The notes under the pieces are model-generated. The model searched no databases. It was not told the origin of the DNA and saw nothing but the letters and a program-made list of their open reading frames with translations. Of a DNA stretch of 64,000 bases, positions 26,478-35,942 are shown in pieces. The position numbers were made by a program, and so were the translations under genes. Each line of letters opens with the position of its first letter. Positions within the stretch are counted from its first letter, which is position 1. This DNA is from Nocardia lijiangensis NBRC 108240 (lineage in GTDB: Bacteria; Actinomycetota; Actinomycetes; Mycobacteriales; Mycobacteriaceae), in assembly GCF_001613045.1 (NCBI RefSeq), contig NZ_BDBP01000027.1, positions 35,829 to 99,828 on the forward strand, in the 5' to 3' direction.

Positions 26478-27659
26478 TTACGGCGATGGGAATCGCACTG
26501 CGGTGAGGGATTCTGGCCCCCCGATGGTGGGGCCGTGCGGCCAGAGTTGTTGGAGCTCGGTGGGGGTGAGTGGGCTGCGGTAGGCGTTGTGCAGGACCGT
26601 TTCGATGGTGGTGGGTGCGGCAGTGGCGAGGTGGGTGAACCAGTCGATGCCTGCTGAGTATGCCCACATGTAGCTGCGTAGCTGCGGGTTTGTGCTGCGG
26701 TCGGTGAGGATGTCGGCGATGTGGTTGTCGCTCCACCATGGAATGCGTGCGTGAGCGCGCGCGGCGCAGTCCTCGATTGGTGCGCCGGCGTTGAGGGTGA
26801 GGTGGAGTTCGGCGCGCACGAGTTGGGTGTAGTGGTCCAGACGCACTCGGGTGATGAGTTGTTCGTCGTCGGGGGTGATGAACAGAGGCATGGCTTGGGC
26901 CCAGCCTTCGAGCAATACCTGTTGGGGGCCATGCACGGACAGCAGTCTCACCCACGGGACGTCCTCGGTGGAGCAGCGGGCGGCGATGCTGGCGCTTTGG
27001 AGGCCGTGGCCGAGAACTTCGTGCAGTGCGAACTGGCGGGCTTGGACTTTGGTGTAGCTGGCGTTGCGGATGTTGAGGCGAAGCCGGACGCGGTCACCGG
27101 CGCCGTCGAGCCAGTAGGCCCAGTAGGCGTCGATGTCGGCGGTTTCGATGGTGAGGTCGTAGGGTGCAGACGAGCCGGTGGCGGCGCGGACGGCGGCCTC
27201 GTATTCGATGGCGGCGTCGCGGATGGCATCGGGTGCGTCGGCCGCATGCAGAGGGCCTTCGGCTGCGGCGAGATCGGCCATGGTGTTCGCGCCCCATGCA
27301 ACCCCGAGACGGTCGAGGCATTCGCGGGCGATCTCGCCTCGGGCGGTGATGTAGTCGGGTGGCCAGCCGTTCGCGGGGCATCCCTGGGTCACACGGATGT
27401 AGTCATCGAGCGCAGCTCGTTCGCCCATGAGTGCCCGCAGATAGGCCAGGTCGGCGTTGATGCGCTGGAGGACGGCGGGTTCGGTGGTGTCCTCGCGCAG
27501 TTGAGTGAGTCGCCGGAAGGTGGTGAGGCGATCGGCGGGATCGTGGTGTCGGGTTGCACGTGGGTGGAAGTCGAAGTCGATGACCGCGGGTGCACCTCGG
27601 TCGATCTCGTGCTGGTTCCATGCCCGAATAGCTGCCTCGACGGCGTCACGGGTGCTCAC
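26478..27659 (-). CDS. Putative zinc metallopeptidase with HEXXXH motif
   Basis: 393 residues from GTG 27659, chosen because GGGAGG lies six bases upstream; it overlaps the upstream gene end by 14 bases. The motif HEVLGHG (His213, Glu214, His218) is the HEXXXH type known from dipeptidyl peptidase III (M49), one residue longer than normal HEXXH. LLEGWAQ (Glu251) follows 33 residues later and resembles the EGWA motif of DUF885. No signal peptide, so cytoplasmic. Co-transcribed with an HTH protein. The family is uncertain; the zinc site is the only firm evidence. Confidence 0.7.
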   Translation of the reverse strand: MSTRDAVEAAIRAWNQHEIDRGAPAVIDFDFHPRATRHHDPADRLTTFRRLTQLREDTTEPAVLQRINADLAYLRALMGERAALDDYIRVTQGCPANGWPPDYITARGEIARECLDRLGVAWGANTMADLAAAEGPLHAADAPDAIRDAAIEYEAAVRAATGSSAPYDLTIETADIDAYWAYWLDGAGDRVRLRLNIRNASYTKVQARQFALHEVLGHGLQSASIAARCSTEDVPWVRLLSVHGPQQVLLEGWAQAMPLFITPDDEQLITRVRLDHYTQLVRAELHLTLNAGAPIEDCAARAHARIPWWSDNHIADILTDRSTNPQLRSYMWAYSAGIDWFTHLATAAPTTIETVLHNAYRSPLTPTELQQLWPHGPTIGGPESLTAVRFPSP

Positions 27660-28608
27660 GCGTAACCTCCCAATGCAAGGTGACCGACTGATTCGGGCGA
27701 AGGTGGTCACGGGTGAGGGTAGCGACGACGTCGCGGCCGTCGTGATCCCAGATCAAGCCTTCAGCCGCGGAGTTCTCCGCGCCGTCGGGGTGTTCCTCGG
27801 TCGCCGAGCAGCTCAGCATCCTCCCGGCCCCCGCGTGACGCAGGTGAATGCTCAGTCGTCGGGTATGACGGTAGATCGACTGCCGCCAGTACAGGGCATC
27901 GACGAAACGACCACCTACGCAACAGTATCCGATCCTGGCGGCCTCACCTGGCTTGATCGATGGCGAGATTTGGCAGGCGAACTTGGCCAGATTCGGGGTG
28001 TCGTGGATGCGCTGAATCGCGACCTGCCGGGAGCTCGACGTCAGCGGTTCGATTCTCAGTCCACCGGCGGTGTACTCGAACCACAACTCGCGTGACATCC
28101 GCGTCAGCGGGCGGTCGGTGAGGTTCACCGTCTCGTAGCAGTAGAGCACCCGCGCCGCGCCATCGTCGCTGATCTGCAGATCGATGCGCAGATCGAGATC
28201 GACGACATGGCCCGCTAACGCTTCCAGTCCAGTCAGCTCAGAACTGTCGACTTCCCTGGTGACAGCGAGCTGGGGCATGGGCCTACCGCCACGACGTGCC
28301 AGCGATGGGGATGTGGCGTCGATGCCGAACATGTCGGATCCGTCTAGCCTTCGCGGCGGTGATGGGACCGTTTGCCCGGCTCGAGCCTGACGCAGAATCT
28401 CGGCGAAGCGCGCCTTCGCTGCGTCGTCAGCACGCGCGAAGGCTTCGTCGAGCACCCGCTGGTTGAGTGGCCGCAGGGTAATGGCTGCGCCCCGCTGGCT
28501 CCACTTGGTGACCGTGTTGTGGCCGACGCCGAGGTCGGCGGCGAACTCGCGTATTGATCGTCGGGTGGCGGTCTTGAGCGCGATGGCTTCCAAACCCGTC
28601 CATTCCAC
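27646..28608 (-). CDS. HTH regulator with unknown C-terminal domain
   Basis: 320 residues from GTG 28608 (GGAAGGGGG upstream; the frame is open further but lacks good starts). Residues 1-60 form an XRE-like helix-turn-helix (REFAADLGVGHNTVTKWSQRG) of the type common in Streptomyces and Nocardia regulators that begin with a WTGLEA motif. The remaining 230 residues are beta-rich with several aromatic and charged strands and resemble no domain I can name; a sensor role is possible. It lies upstream of the metallopeptidase and is divergent from the sugar cluster at 28828, so could regulate either. Confidence 0.75.
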   Translation of the reverse strand: MEWTGLEAIALKTATRRSIREFAADLGVGHNTVTKWSQRGAAITLRPLNQRVLDEAFARADDAAKARFAEILRQARAGQTVPSPPRRLDGSDMFGIDATSPSLARRGGRPMPQLAVTREVDSSELTGLEALAGHVVDLDLRIDLQISDDGAARVLYCYETVNLTDRPLTRMSRELWFEYTAGGLRIEPLTSSSRQVAIQRIHDTPNLAKFACQISPSIKPGEAARIGYCCVGGRFVDALYWRQSIYRHTRRLSIHLRHAGAGRMLSCSATEEHPDGAENSAAEGLIWDHDGRDVVATLTRDHLRPNQSVTLHWEVTREHP

Positions 28609-28827
28609 CGTGATCCCCCTTCCGCGGTTCCGGCCCCAAGTATGCCGCCAGGAGCGCACCGGTGTGACGGTAGTGATGTGCCAGAGGCTATTTCGTGGCG
28701 GCCCGTCGTAGGCAGAGTAGTCGCCACAGTATCTTCTCGCCCGCACAACCAAATCCGAGCCGTCGACACAATTCGGCGTCGAAACACGCTGTGCGGCAGG
28801 AGTTTACACGCAGGAAGGTGATCGAAG

Positions 28828-30015
28828 ATGACACGCACGGTCGGATGCGTCGTCGCAGGCGGTGGGATCGCGGGGCTGATGACCGCCACTCGCCTCGCCG
28901 CTGCCGGCTGGCGGGTGGTGCTGCTCGAACGCGGCCTGCTCGGCTCCGGGGCGACAACCAGCAACCACGGCATGATCCACTCCGGCGCGCTCTACGCACG
29001 CTGGCACCCCGAGATCGTCACCGCCTGCAAGCAGGCGCAACTGGCCTATCAATCGTCGTTCCCCGAGTGCCTGGTCGCCACCGAATCCTGCTGGTATGTA
29101 GCGCATTCGCAGACCCTGTACACCTACAGAACGCTGTGGCGGCGCCACGACATCGTCCACCGAAACGTCGACACCCGGGAGATTCGCGAACTCGTCCGTG
29201 ACGAGGGCCGCGATGTGCAGGCGTGCGCGGTCGGTGAGCTGGTGATCGACACCCACGCGCTGCTGGCCGAGCTCGCCAGGCGCTGCCTTGCCTTGGGCGT
29301 AGAGATTGCTGTCGCCTCAGGTGCGCAGCGCATCGTCGTCGAGAACGGTGTAGTCCAGGCGGTCGACACCGCCCAGGGCAGCATCTGTACCTCGAATGTC
29401 GTGGTGTGCGCGGGAATCGGCGCCAAGCAGCTGCTGGAGGAGTCCGGGTCGGTGATCGGCGGCCAGCTGCGTTCGCGGCTGGAGATGATGATGGCCTATC
29501 CCGGGCAACTGCGGCGCCCGATCGTCGGGTTGGAGTTCGGGTGGCCGGCGCTGGCCCCGGCCGCGGCGGCGGGAACGGTGCTGGCCTCGCGCTACGGCGG
29601 AGTGCAGCGGTGGGTGGATCGGCCGGGCCGCTGGCCCGTCCCGGCCGCCGAAGCTGCTGCATTGGACGGTGAGCTGGCGGATTGGCTGGTTCCGGGTTCG
29701 ATCGACCATGGCGGCGGGGTGGCCTGGGTGTGCTCGAAAACCGAACACACAGGGGCGCAACGAGATCAGTGGGGCACGGCACCGAACTACGCGGTCGTCG
29801 ACCATTCGGCGCAGGAAGGCATCACCGGGTTGTGGACCCTGCTGCCGGGCAAGATGACCCTGTCGCTGCATGCATCCCGCGATGTCACGGCCCGAATGAC
29901 CGGCATCACACCGCCCCTGGCCTTGCCCGCCCAGCGTCGGCCACCCAGTGACGGTGTCGCCGAACTGGTCGCGGCGTCTCCCTGGGCGGCGCACCAGGAG
30001 GTGCAGGTGCGATGA
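28828..30015 (+). CDS. FAD-dependent oxidoreductase (DAO / L-2-hydroxyglutarate oxidase-like)
   Basis: 395 residues; AGGAAGG precedes ATG 28828. The N-terminal FAD-binding loop is GGGIAGLMTATRLAAAGW with the acidic ribose-binding end VVLLERG. SNHGMIHSGALYARWHPE is the substrate-side motif of the DadA/LhgO branch. It oxidises a C-N or C-OH bond, substrate unknown. First gene of a five-gene plus-strand cluster; the stop overlaps the aminotransferase start (GATGATCC). In this context it could act on a sugar or sugar-amine precursor. Confidence 0.85.
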   Translation: MTRTVGCVVAGGGIAGLMTATRLAAAGWRVVLLERGLLGSGATTSNHGMIHSGALYARWHPEIVTACKQAQLAYQSSFPECLVATESCWYVAHSQTLYTYRTLWRRHDIVHRNVDTREIRELVRDEGRDVQACAVGELVIDTHALLAELARRCLALGVEIAVASGAQRIVVENGVVQAVDTAQGSICTSNVVVCAGIGAKQLLEESGSVIGGQLRSRLEMMMAYPGQLRRPIVGLEFGWPALAPAAAAGTVLASRYGGVQRWVDRPGRWPVPAAEAAALDGELADWLVPGSIDHGGGVAWVCSKTEHTGAQRDQWGTAPNYAVVDHSAQEGITGLWTLLPGKMTLSLHASRDVTARMTGITPPLALPAQRRPPSDGVAELVAASPWAAHQEVQVR

Positions 30016-31115
30016 TCCCACCCTTCACCGCCGCGCTGCCCGACGACGAGATCGCTACGGTCCTGGCGGCTGTCGAGCAGATCTTGCGGTCCGGGAGGCT
30101 GGTCCTCGGCGAGCACACCGAAGAGTTCGAAGCCGCCGTCGCCGACATGGCCGGCTCCCGGAATGCGATCGCGGTCAACTCCGGGTCGACGGCATTGGAG
30201 ATCATCTTCCGCGCCCTGGATGTCCGCGACCGCGTAGTGCTGGTCCCGGCGAACACGAACTACGCGACCGCCGCCGCAGCCGTGCATGCGGGGGCGCGGG
30301 TGCAGCTGTATGACTCGGGGCTGTACCCGGATGTCGCCGATGTCGAGCGGCGGCTCACCCCGGCGGTCGCCGCGGTGGTGGTCGTGCACATCGGCGGCCA
30401 TCTGTGCCCGGAGCTGCCGCGCTTGGCCGGGCTGTGTGAGCGGGTGGGGGTGCCGTTGATCGAGGACGCCGCGCACGCGCACGGCTCCGAGCTGGCGGGG
30501 ACCCCGGCCGGTGGATTCGGGTATGCCGCGGCGTGGTCGTTCTTCGCGACCAAGGTAGTCAGCACCGGTGGTGAGGGCGGTGCGATCACCACGAACGACC
30601 CGGACCTGAACAGGATGGCCCGCATGTACCGGGACCAAGGCAAAACCCGCGACGGCCGCCACGTCGTGGCCGGCAACAGCTGGCGGATGACCGAGATCGG
30701 CGCCGCGACCGGTCGGGCACAGCTCGAGCACCTCGGCCGCGATATCGCCGCCCGCCGCACGGTCATCGACCGCTATGCCGCCCAGCTGGACGGGCACGGC
30801 CTGACCTTCCCCACCGTCAGGGAAGGCTCGCAGGTCAGCGGCCACAAATGTGTGGCGCTGCTCGACCCCGGCATCGACCGGCAGCGGCTGCGGTGTGTGG
30901 CCGCCGAACAGGGAGTCGAGCTGGCGCGCGGGGTGTACGAGGCGCCGCTACATGCCCAGCCAGTGTTCGCCGACTTGAACATCGGCGACAGCTTCCCGGC
31001 AGCCGACGACTTCGCCGCCCGCCATATCTGCCTGCCGCTGTGGCGGGGCATGGAAATCGGCACCGTCGGCCGGGTCATCGACGCCGTCACGACCAGCATC
31101 CAATCCATCATGTGA
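30012..31115 (+). CDS. DegT/DnrJ/EryC1/StrS-family sugar aminotransferase
   Basis: 367 residues. The PLP-binding features are clear: NSGSTALEII near residue 57, DAAHAHGS near 152, the lysine segment SFFATKVVSTGGEGG (Lys at about 183) and the conserved MTEIGAATGRAQL. The family transfers an amino group to keto-sugars for antibiotic or surface sugars. It overlaps the flavoprotein gene and precedes an epimerase. A decayed second DegT gene lies at 36399-36605. Confidence 0.9.
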   Translation: MIPPFTAALPDDEIATVLAAVEQILRSGRLVLGEHTEEFEAAVADMAGSRNAIAVNSGSTALEIIFRALDVRDRVVLVPANTNYATAAAAVHAGARVQLYDSGLYPDVADVERRLTPAVAAVVVVHIGGHLCPELPRLAGLCERVGVPLIEDAAHAHGSELAGTPAGGFGYAAAWSFFATKVVSTGGEGGAITTNDPDLNRMARMYRDQGKTRDGRHVVAGNSWRMTEIGAATGRAQLEHLGRDIAARRTVIDRYAAQLDGHGLTFPTVREGSQVSGHKCVALLDPGIDRQRLRCVAAEQGVELARGVYEAPLHAQPVFADLNIGDSFPAADDFAARHICLPLWRGMEIGTVGRVIDAVTTSIQSIM

Positions 31116-31128
31116 GGAGTGAAATCCA

Positions 31129-32073
31129 TTGGCCAACATCGTGATCGCGGGTGCATCCGGATTCATTGGAGTCAACCTGCTGCGCCGCATCCGCCGAGAT
31201 CCCGCCTTCGAGCAGTACGAGAAGGCGGTGCTCGTCGACCCGCTCCAGTACGGGGTGCAGAAGATCCCGCCACGGATCCTTGCCGACGAACGCGTGTGCT
31301 TCGAGCAGAGCTCCATCTATGCGCCGGGGGTCGCGGCGCGGATCGTGGGTGCCGGGGATCTGGTGATCCACCTGGCCGCCGAGGTCAACACCGCCGACCG
31401 CCCGCAAGACGGGGTCGGTGATGACCCGATCGGTTACCTGCGCGCCCTGGCTGACGCAAGGATCGGGCGGCTGCTGTTCATGTCCAGTTCCGACATCTAC
31501 GGCGTCAACGACTCCGATGACCTGGTCGAAACCGACCCCGTCCGCCCAACCACCATCTACTCAGCCGCGAAGGCAGCGTTCGAGGCATACCTGGCGGCAT
31601 TCCATGCCAGTGAGGGTCTTCCGGTGGTCGTGTTCCGGCCGGTCACCATCTACGGCCCCGACCAGCAACCCGGCTGGCTGGTGCCTGTCGCGATCACCCG
31701 TGCCTTGGCCGGGCAGCGGATCAGCATCGTCGGGGACGGGTCGGCGCGACGGGACTGGATCCACGTCGACGACGTCTGCGAACTGCTCGTCGCGGCCGCA
31801 CTCACCGACCGTGACGTGCACGGCGAGATATTCAACATCGGCACCGGGCAGGAGTGGACCGTGCTCAGCCTGGTCAGCCACGTCCTCGCCAAGGTCGGCC
31901 GCCCGGCCACCGACATCGACTTCGTGCCCGCCCGCCGCGGTGATCCGCCCCGCCAGATCACCACCGCAGCCAAAGCCCGCACGGTATTCGGCTGGTCGCC
32001 GTCGATCGGCCTGGCCGAGGGGCTGGACGCGACGATCACCGCCTACCAGCAGCACACCGGCCGGGTTGGGTGA
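31129..32073 (+). CDS. NAD-dependent epimerase/dehydratase (extended SDR)
   Basis: 314 residues from TTG 31129; GAGGAG at 31114-31118 supports it. Rossmann motif IAGASGFIG, active-site SSSDIYG and YSAAK (Tyr-x-x-x-Lys), and the C-terminal nucleotide-sugar part RDWIHVDDV. Probably acts on an NDP-sugar as epimerase, dehydratase or reductase within the cluster. The TTG start is atypical and could mean low translation. Confidence 0.88.
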   Translation: MANIVIAGASGFIGVNLLRRIRRDPAFEQYEKAVLVDPLQYGVQKIPPRILADERVCFEQSSIYAPGVAARIVGAGDLVIHLAAEVNTADRPQDGVGDDPIGYLRALADARIGRLLFMSSSDIYGVNDSDDLVETDPVRPTTIYSAAKAAFEAYLAAFHASEGLPVVVFRPVTIYGPDQQPGWLVPVAITRALAGQRISIVGDGSARRDWIHVDDVCELLVAAALTDRDVHGEIFNIGTGQEWTVLSLVSHVLAKVGRPATDIDFVPARRGDPPRQITTAAKARTVFGWSPSIGLAEGLDATITAYQQHTGRVG

Positions 32074-32079
32074 TTCGCG

Positions 32080-33687
32080 GTGTACATCCTGGGAGTTCAC
32101 GGCACACTCGGGCGCGCCGATCACGACGCGGCGGCGGTGTTGATCCGCGACGGCGAAATCATCGCCGCCGCCGAAGAAGAACGGTTCGTGCGCTACAAGC
32201 ATGCGGTCGGGTTGATGCCCGACCACGCCATCCGCTTCGTCCTCGCCGCAGGTGGAATCAGCATCCACGAGGTGAACGTGGTCGCGTTCCCGCGTGCCAC
32301 TTGGCGCGGCTTCGAGGACCGCTTCGTCGCCTATCTGTGGTACCAGTTCGGGCACGCACCGCCGGTGGAGTACGTCGATCACCACCTCTCCCACGCCGCG
32401 TCGGCGTATCTGCCCTCGGGGTTCGACGACGCCCTGATCGTCACCGCCGACCAGGCCGGAGACGGGATCTGCTGCGCGGTGTTCCGCGGCCACGACACGA
32501 CCATCATTCCGGTTGAGTCGGTGGGCTGGCCGGACTCGATCGGCCTGTACGCCGCCGCGATGACCCAATACCTGGGCGGGCGCAGCAACCACGACGAATA
32601 CAAGGTGATGGGGCTGGCCGCGCACGGCACCCCGGACCGCACGCATCCGGTGCTGCTGGGCAGCGACGCCGGACGCCCGCACATCGACACCAGCTGGCTG
32701 CACACCGAGGTGTTCCACCGCCACCCCTTGTTTCACACCGACCAGCTACCGATGATCGCCGCCGATCAACTCCCCGGGCTGTCGCCGCGCAGACTGCCCG
32801 GTGGGCTGCACCGTGAGGACGCGGACCTGGCCGCGACTGTGCAAGCCAGCATCGAGACCACCTTCACCGCGCTCGTCGACCGGCACCGGGCTCCCACCGA
32901 CACTCGGCTGTGCCTGGCCGGTGGCGTCGCGGAGAACTCCGTGCTCGCCGGAAAGCTCGCCGCATCCGGCCGGTTCACCGACATCTACGTCGCGCCCGCC
33001 TGCGGTGACGCCGGGACCGCGCTCGGTGCTGCTCTCGTCGTCGCCGCAGGTCATGGGTTCCGGCCCCGACGGCTGACCCACACTCAGTTCGGCCCGTCTT
33101 GGGGCGAGGATCGGATCGGGTCGATGCTCACCACGTGCGGGATCGAATTTCGGCGCACCGACGACCCTGCCGCCACCGCAGCCGAACTGCTCGCTCAGCA
33201 GCAGATCGTGGCCTGGTTCCAGGGCCGCATGGAGTTCGGGCCCCGCGCGCTCGGCGCGCGCTCACTGCTGGCCGATCCGTCCACCGTCGAGATGCGTCGC
33301 CGGGTCAACATGATCAAACGGCGTGAGCAGTTCCGCCCCTTCGGCCCGTCGGTGCTCTCGGAATACATCCCTGACCTGTTCGGACGGCGGATCGATGCGC
33401 CGTTCATGTCCTTCACCCTGCCAACTGCCAACAATGCTCCGATCGTCGCGGCCACCCACGTCGACGGCACCAGCCGCCCTCACACCGTGAATTCGGAGAC
33501 CGGGCTCTACCGCCGTCTGATCGAGGGTTTCCACCAGCTCACCGGGACACCGGCGGTGCTGAACACATCCCTGAATTCCGGGTGGGAGCCGATCATCGCC
33601 GCACCCGAACAGGCTGTGGCGTTCCTGTTCTCCTCACCCGCCGACGCCGCGGTGATCGGCCACCACGTCATCACCAAGAAGCCCTGA
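32080..33687 (+). CDS. Carbamoyltransferase (NodU/TobZ/CmcH family)
   Basis: 535 residues from GTG 32080. N-terminal ATP-binding Kae1-like domain with HGTLGRADHDAAAVL, AAEEERF and YVDHHLSHAASAYLPSG (metal-binding histidines), then GGVAENSVL. The C-terminal YrdC-like part contains FQGRMEFGPRALGARS and LNTSLNSGWEPI. The family makes carbamoyl adenylate and transfers the carbamoyl group to hydroxyls of sugars and antibiotics (nodulation factor, tobramycin, cephamycin). So a carbamoylated sugar is the likely product. Length is typical. Confidence 0.92.
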   Translation: MYILGVHGTLGRADHDAAAVLIRDGEIIAAAEEERFVRYKHAVGLMPDHAIRFVLAAGGISIHEVNVVAFPRATWRGFEDRFVAYLWYQFGHAPPVEYVDHHLSHAASAYLPSGFDDALIVTADQAGDGICCAVFRGHDTTIIPVESVGWPDSIGLYAAAMTQYLGGRSNHDEYKVMGLAAHGTPDRTHPVLLGSDAGRPHIDTSWLHTEVFHRHPLFHTDQLPMIAADQLPGLSPRRLPGGLHREDADLAATVQASIETTFTALVDRHRAPTDTRLCLAGGVAENSVLAGKLAASGRFTDIYVAPACGDAGTALGAALVVAAGHGFRPRRLTHTQFGPSWGEDRIGSMLTTCGIEFRRTDDPAATAAELLAQQQIVAWFQGRMEFGPRALGARSLLADPSTVEMRRRVNMIKRREQFRPFGPSVLSEYIPDLFGRRIDAPFMSFTLPTANNAPIVAATHVDGTSRPHTVNSETGLYRRLIEGFHQLTGTPAVLNTSLNSGWEPIIAAPEQAVAFLFSSPADAAVIGHHVITKKP

Positions 33688-33725
33688 GCCGCTGCGCGGA
33701 AGCCGACGCAGGATAGAACGCGGGG

Positions 33726-34787
33726 TTATCGGGCTTCGGTGGGGTGCTGGCTCCAGTCGAACCCGAGTTCACCTTTGTCTGCGAGGATGCGTTCCCACCA
33801 GTCGCGGTTGTCGCGGTACCAGCGGACGGTCTCGGCGATCTCCGGTTCGAACTGTCGCATCGGCTGCCACCCGAGCTCGGTTTCGAGTTTCTCGGGGTTG
33901 ATCACGTAGCGGCGGTCGTGATTCGGGCGGTCCTCGATGTGGGTGATCCACTCGGCTGGATCCAGCCCCAGTTCGGTCACCACCATGCGGGCGATATCGA
34001 GGTTTGTGACTTCGTGGCGTGCCGAGATGTCGAAGATCGGCAGCAAGCCGGGGTCGGTCGCCGCCGCCTTCGGGATCTCGCCCAGCTCCGCGTGCAGCAC
34101 CTGATGCACCGCATCGCAGTGGTCGAGCACGTGCAGCCAGTCCCGGCTCTGCAACCCGTCGCCGTAGACGGGGATCTTGCGGCCCCGCAGCACGTTCGTC
34201 ACCGCCAGGGGGATCAGCTTCTCCGGCAACTGGTACGGGCCGAAGTTGTTGGCGCAGTGAGTCAACCGAATGTTCAATCGCGGGTAGGTCGCCATGTAGG
34301 CGCGCACCATCTGATCACCGGCGGCCTTCGCCGCCGAGTACGGGGTCTTGGCGTTGAGCGGGCTGCGCTCGGTGAACCACTTGTCCCCGGGCGGCAGCTC
34401 CCCGTACACCTCGATCGTCGACACATGCACGTGCGAGCGCACCGGCACCAGACGACTGCACTCGGCCATCACCTGCGCCCCGAGGGCGTTGGAGCGCATG
34501 AACGCCGACGGCCCCAGGATTGCGCGGTCGTTGTGGGACTCGGCCGCGAAATTCACGACGTAGTCCGGCTGATACCGCCGGTAGATCGCCTCCATCACCT
34601 CGAGGTCGGCGATATCGGCCTTTTCGAAGCTGATCCGGTCGATCACCGGATCCAGGTTGGCCATGTTCCCGGCGAACCCGATGTAGTCCACCGCCACCAC
34701 CTGCGCATCCGGTTCCCGCTCGAGCAGGAAATGCACGTAGTTCGCGCCGATGAAACCTGCGGCGCCGGTGACGAGGTAGACGGCCAT
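33726..34787 (-). CDS. rmlB: dTDP-glucose 4,6-dehydratase-like
   Basis: 353 residues. Extended SDR with TGAAGFIGANYVHFLL, NFAAESHNDRAI, STIEVYGELPPG, the catalytic YSAAKAAGD (Tyr-x-x-x-Lys), NNFGPYQLPEKLIPL and GDGLQSRDWLHV, all typical of RmlB/StrE-type dehydratases that make the 4-keto-6-deoxy intermediate of deoxysugars. It converges on the carbamoyltransferase gene with 38 bases between the stops. The gene symbol is by family resemblance; it might serve the cluster rather than general rhamnose synthesis. Confidence 0.88.
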   Translation of the reverse strand: MAVYLVTGAAGFIGANYVHFLLEREPDAQVVAVDYIGFAGNMANLDPVIDRISFEKADIADLEVMEAIYRRYQPDYVVNFAAESHNDRAILGPSAFMRSNALGAQVMAECSRLVPVRSHVHVSTIEVYGELPPGDKWFTERSPLNAKTPYSAAKAAGDQMVRAYMATYPRLNIRLTHCANNFGPYQLPEKLIPLAVTNVLRGRKIPVYGDGLQSRDWLHVLDHCDAVHQVLHAELGEIPKAAATDPGLLPIFDISARHEVTNLDIARMVVTELGLDPAEWITHIEDRPNHDRRYVINPEKLETELGWQPMRQFEPEIAETVRWYRDNRDWWERILADKGELGFDWSQHPTEAR

Positions 34788-35201
34788 GACTGGCGAGCCT
34801 AGCGGACCCGCGCACGGGGGCGAATCCGCGCGGCGACCTCAGGTCCTTGCGTCGATGTCGTGGACGGGGGACCAGCAGCCGCCGCGCTGGAGTCGGCCTC
34901 GACCACGCCGTCCGCCGCGCTGCCGTGGGCCGCTCGCTCGCGGCCGTGACATGCTGCCAGCATGCCTACCTCGACCCCGGTCCAGGAGGAATTGACCGAG
35001 GTGCCTGCACGACTCGCCCTACCGCAGAACAGCATGCATGTGAACTCCTCCAAGAGGTCCTCTGCCGCCTCGAGCCGCGATCAGAGCAGCAAGGAACGAT
35101 CCGCGGGACACAGCGAACTAGCGGGTGCGGGCGATCGGCGTCGCGCGGTGGCATTCGTGCGTACGCAGCCGGTGTCGGTTCCGGATGGGGTGCTGATAGC
35201 C
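34788..35201. other. Gap with no convincing gene
   Basis: 414 bases. An open frame starting at 34962 continues into the gene at 35202 but its first 80 residues are low-complexity and look non-coding. It contains the divergent promoters of the dehydratase and the next gene, without recognisable sites. Confidence 0.4.
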
Positions 35202-35612
35202 ATGCGAGACCGCAACTTTCGTGGCGACCGTCGGTCGCGGCAACCGTGGTTCGATCTGCACCCTGCCAGCTACGAACAGCTCGCCGCTGCCATCGCTGCG
35301 ATCGATGACGTTCTCACCGGGGAGGGGTTCGAGCGCGGACCGTTCGGATTCGAACCGATCAGTGAAGACGAGCCGCTGCATATGCGGGCGTCGTGGGCGC
35401 GCGATCCGCTCACTGACCGGCACGACCTCTATCTTCCCGACGTCGATGGCATCGTCGGATCCGTCGACAACGCCTCGGTTTGGGGCTCGGGACTGATCCG
35501 CGTCGACGTGGACAAACAAGCCATCGAACTGACCTTCCGCGACACCGAGCCGGAAACCCTGGCCGCAATCGTGGCCGCCCACGTGCAAGCCGCCGACGCC
35601 CCCTATCGCTGA
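35202..35612 (+). CDS. Hypothetical protein
   Basis: 136 residues counting from ATG 35202 (M-R-D-R-N-F-R). The body has WFDLHPASYEQLAAAIAAID and DLYLPDVDGIVG, a plausible small alpha/beta protein with many Asp and Glu. The frame remains open to ATG 34962, but the upstream part is poor in regular codon use. I do not recognise it; it may be a small immunity-like or hypothetical protein. Confidence 0.5.
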   Translation: MRDRNFRGDRRSRQPWFDLHPASYEQLAAAIAAIDDVLTGEGFERGPFGFEPISEDEPLHMRASWARDPLTDRHDLYLPDVDGIVGSVDNASVWGSGLIRVDVDKQAIELTFRDTEPETLAAIVAAHVQAADAPYR

Positions 35613-35679
35613 GACCCCCCCACCACATGCGGTGCCGATGCTGGCTATTGCTCGTCGGTCTGGTCTTGCTCGCGGCCAA

Positions 35680-35905
35680 AGGAAAGCGTCGAAATCGAAC
35701 GGTGTCGGATCGCCGCTGTTCTCGCCGTCGGTCAGAGCGTCGCGCAGCAGCTGTTCGGCGTTCTCCTGCATCATCGGCGGCGGTGGTTCCATCGGAGCGG
35801 CGTCCGGATCCGGCCGGAAGTCGTCGATGCTGAAGTCGGGGCCCATAAGCCGCGACCAGCTTCTCGTAGAGGGCATCTGCCGCGCCACTCTCGAACAATT
35901 CATCT
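35680..35905 (-). pseudogene. Frameshifted small gene, family unknown
   Basis: On the minus strand one frame reads DELFESGAADALYEKLVAAYGP and then, after a one-base shift around 35849, a second frame reads PDFSIDDFRPDPDAAP and PMMQENAEQLLRDALTDGE through to FDFDAF. The two parts join naturally, suggesting one small gene of about 80-90 codons with a frameshift. No family recognised. Confidence 0.35.
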
Positions 35906-35942
35906 GCTCGCCCTCCCGCCGGATCAAGGTGATGGGACCGAT

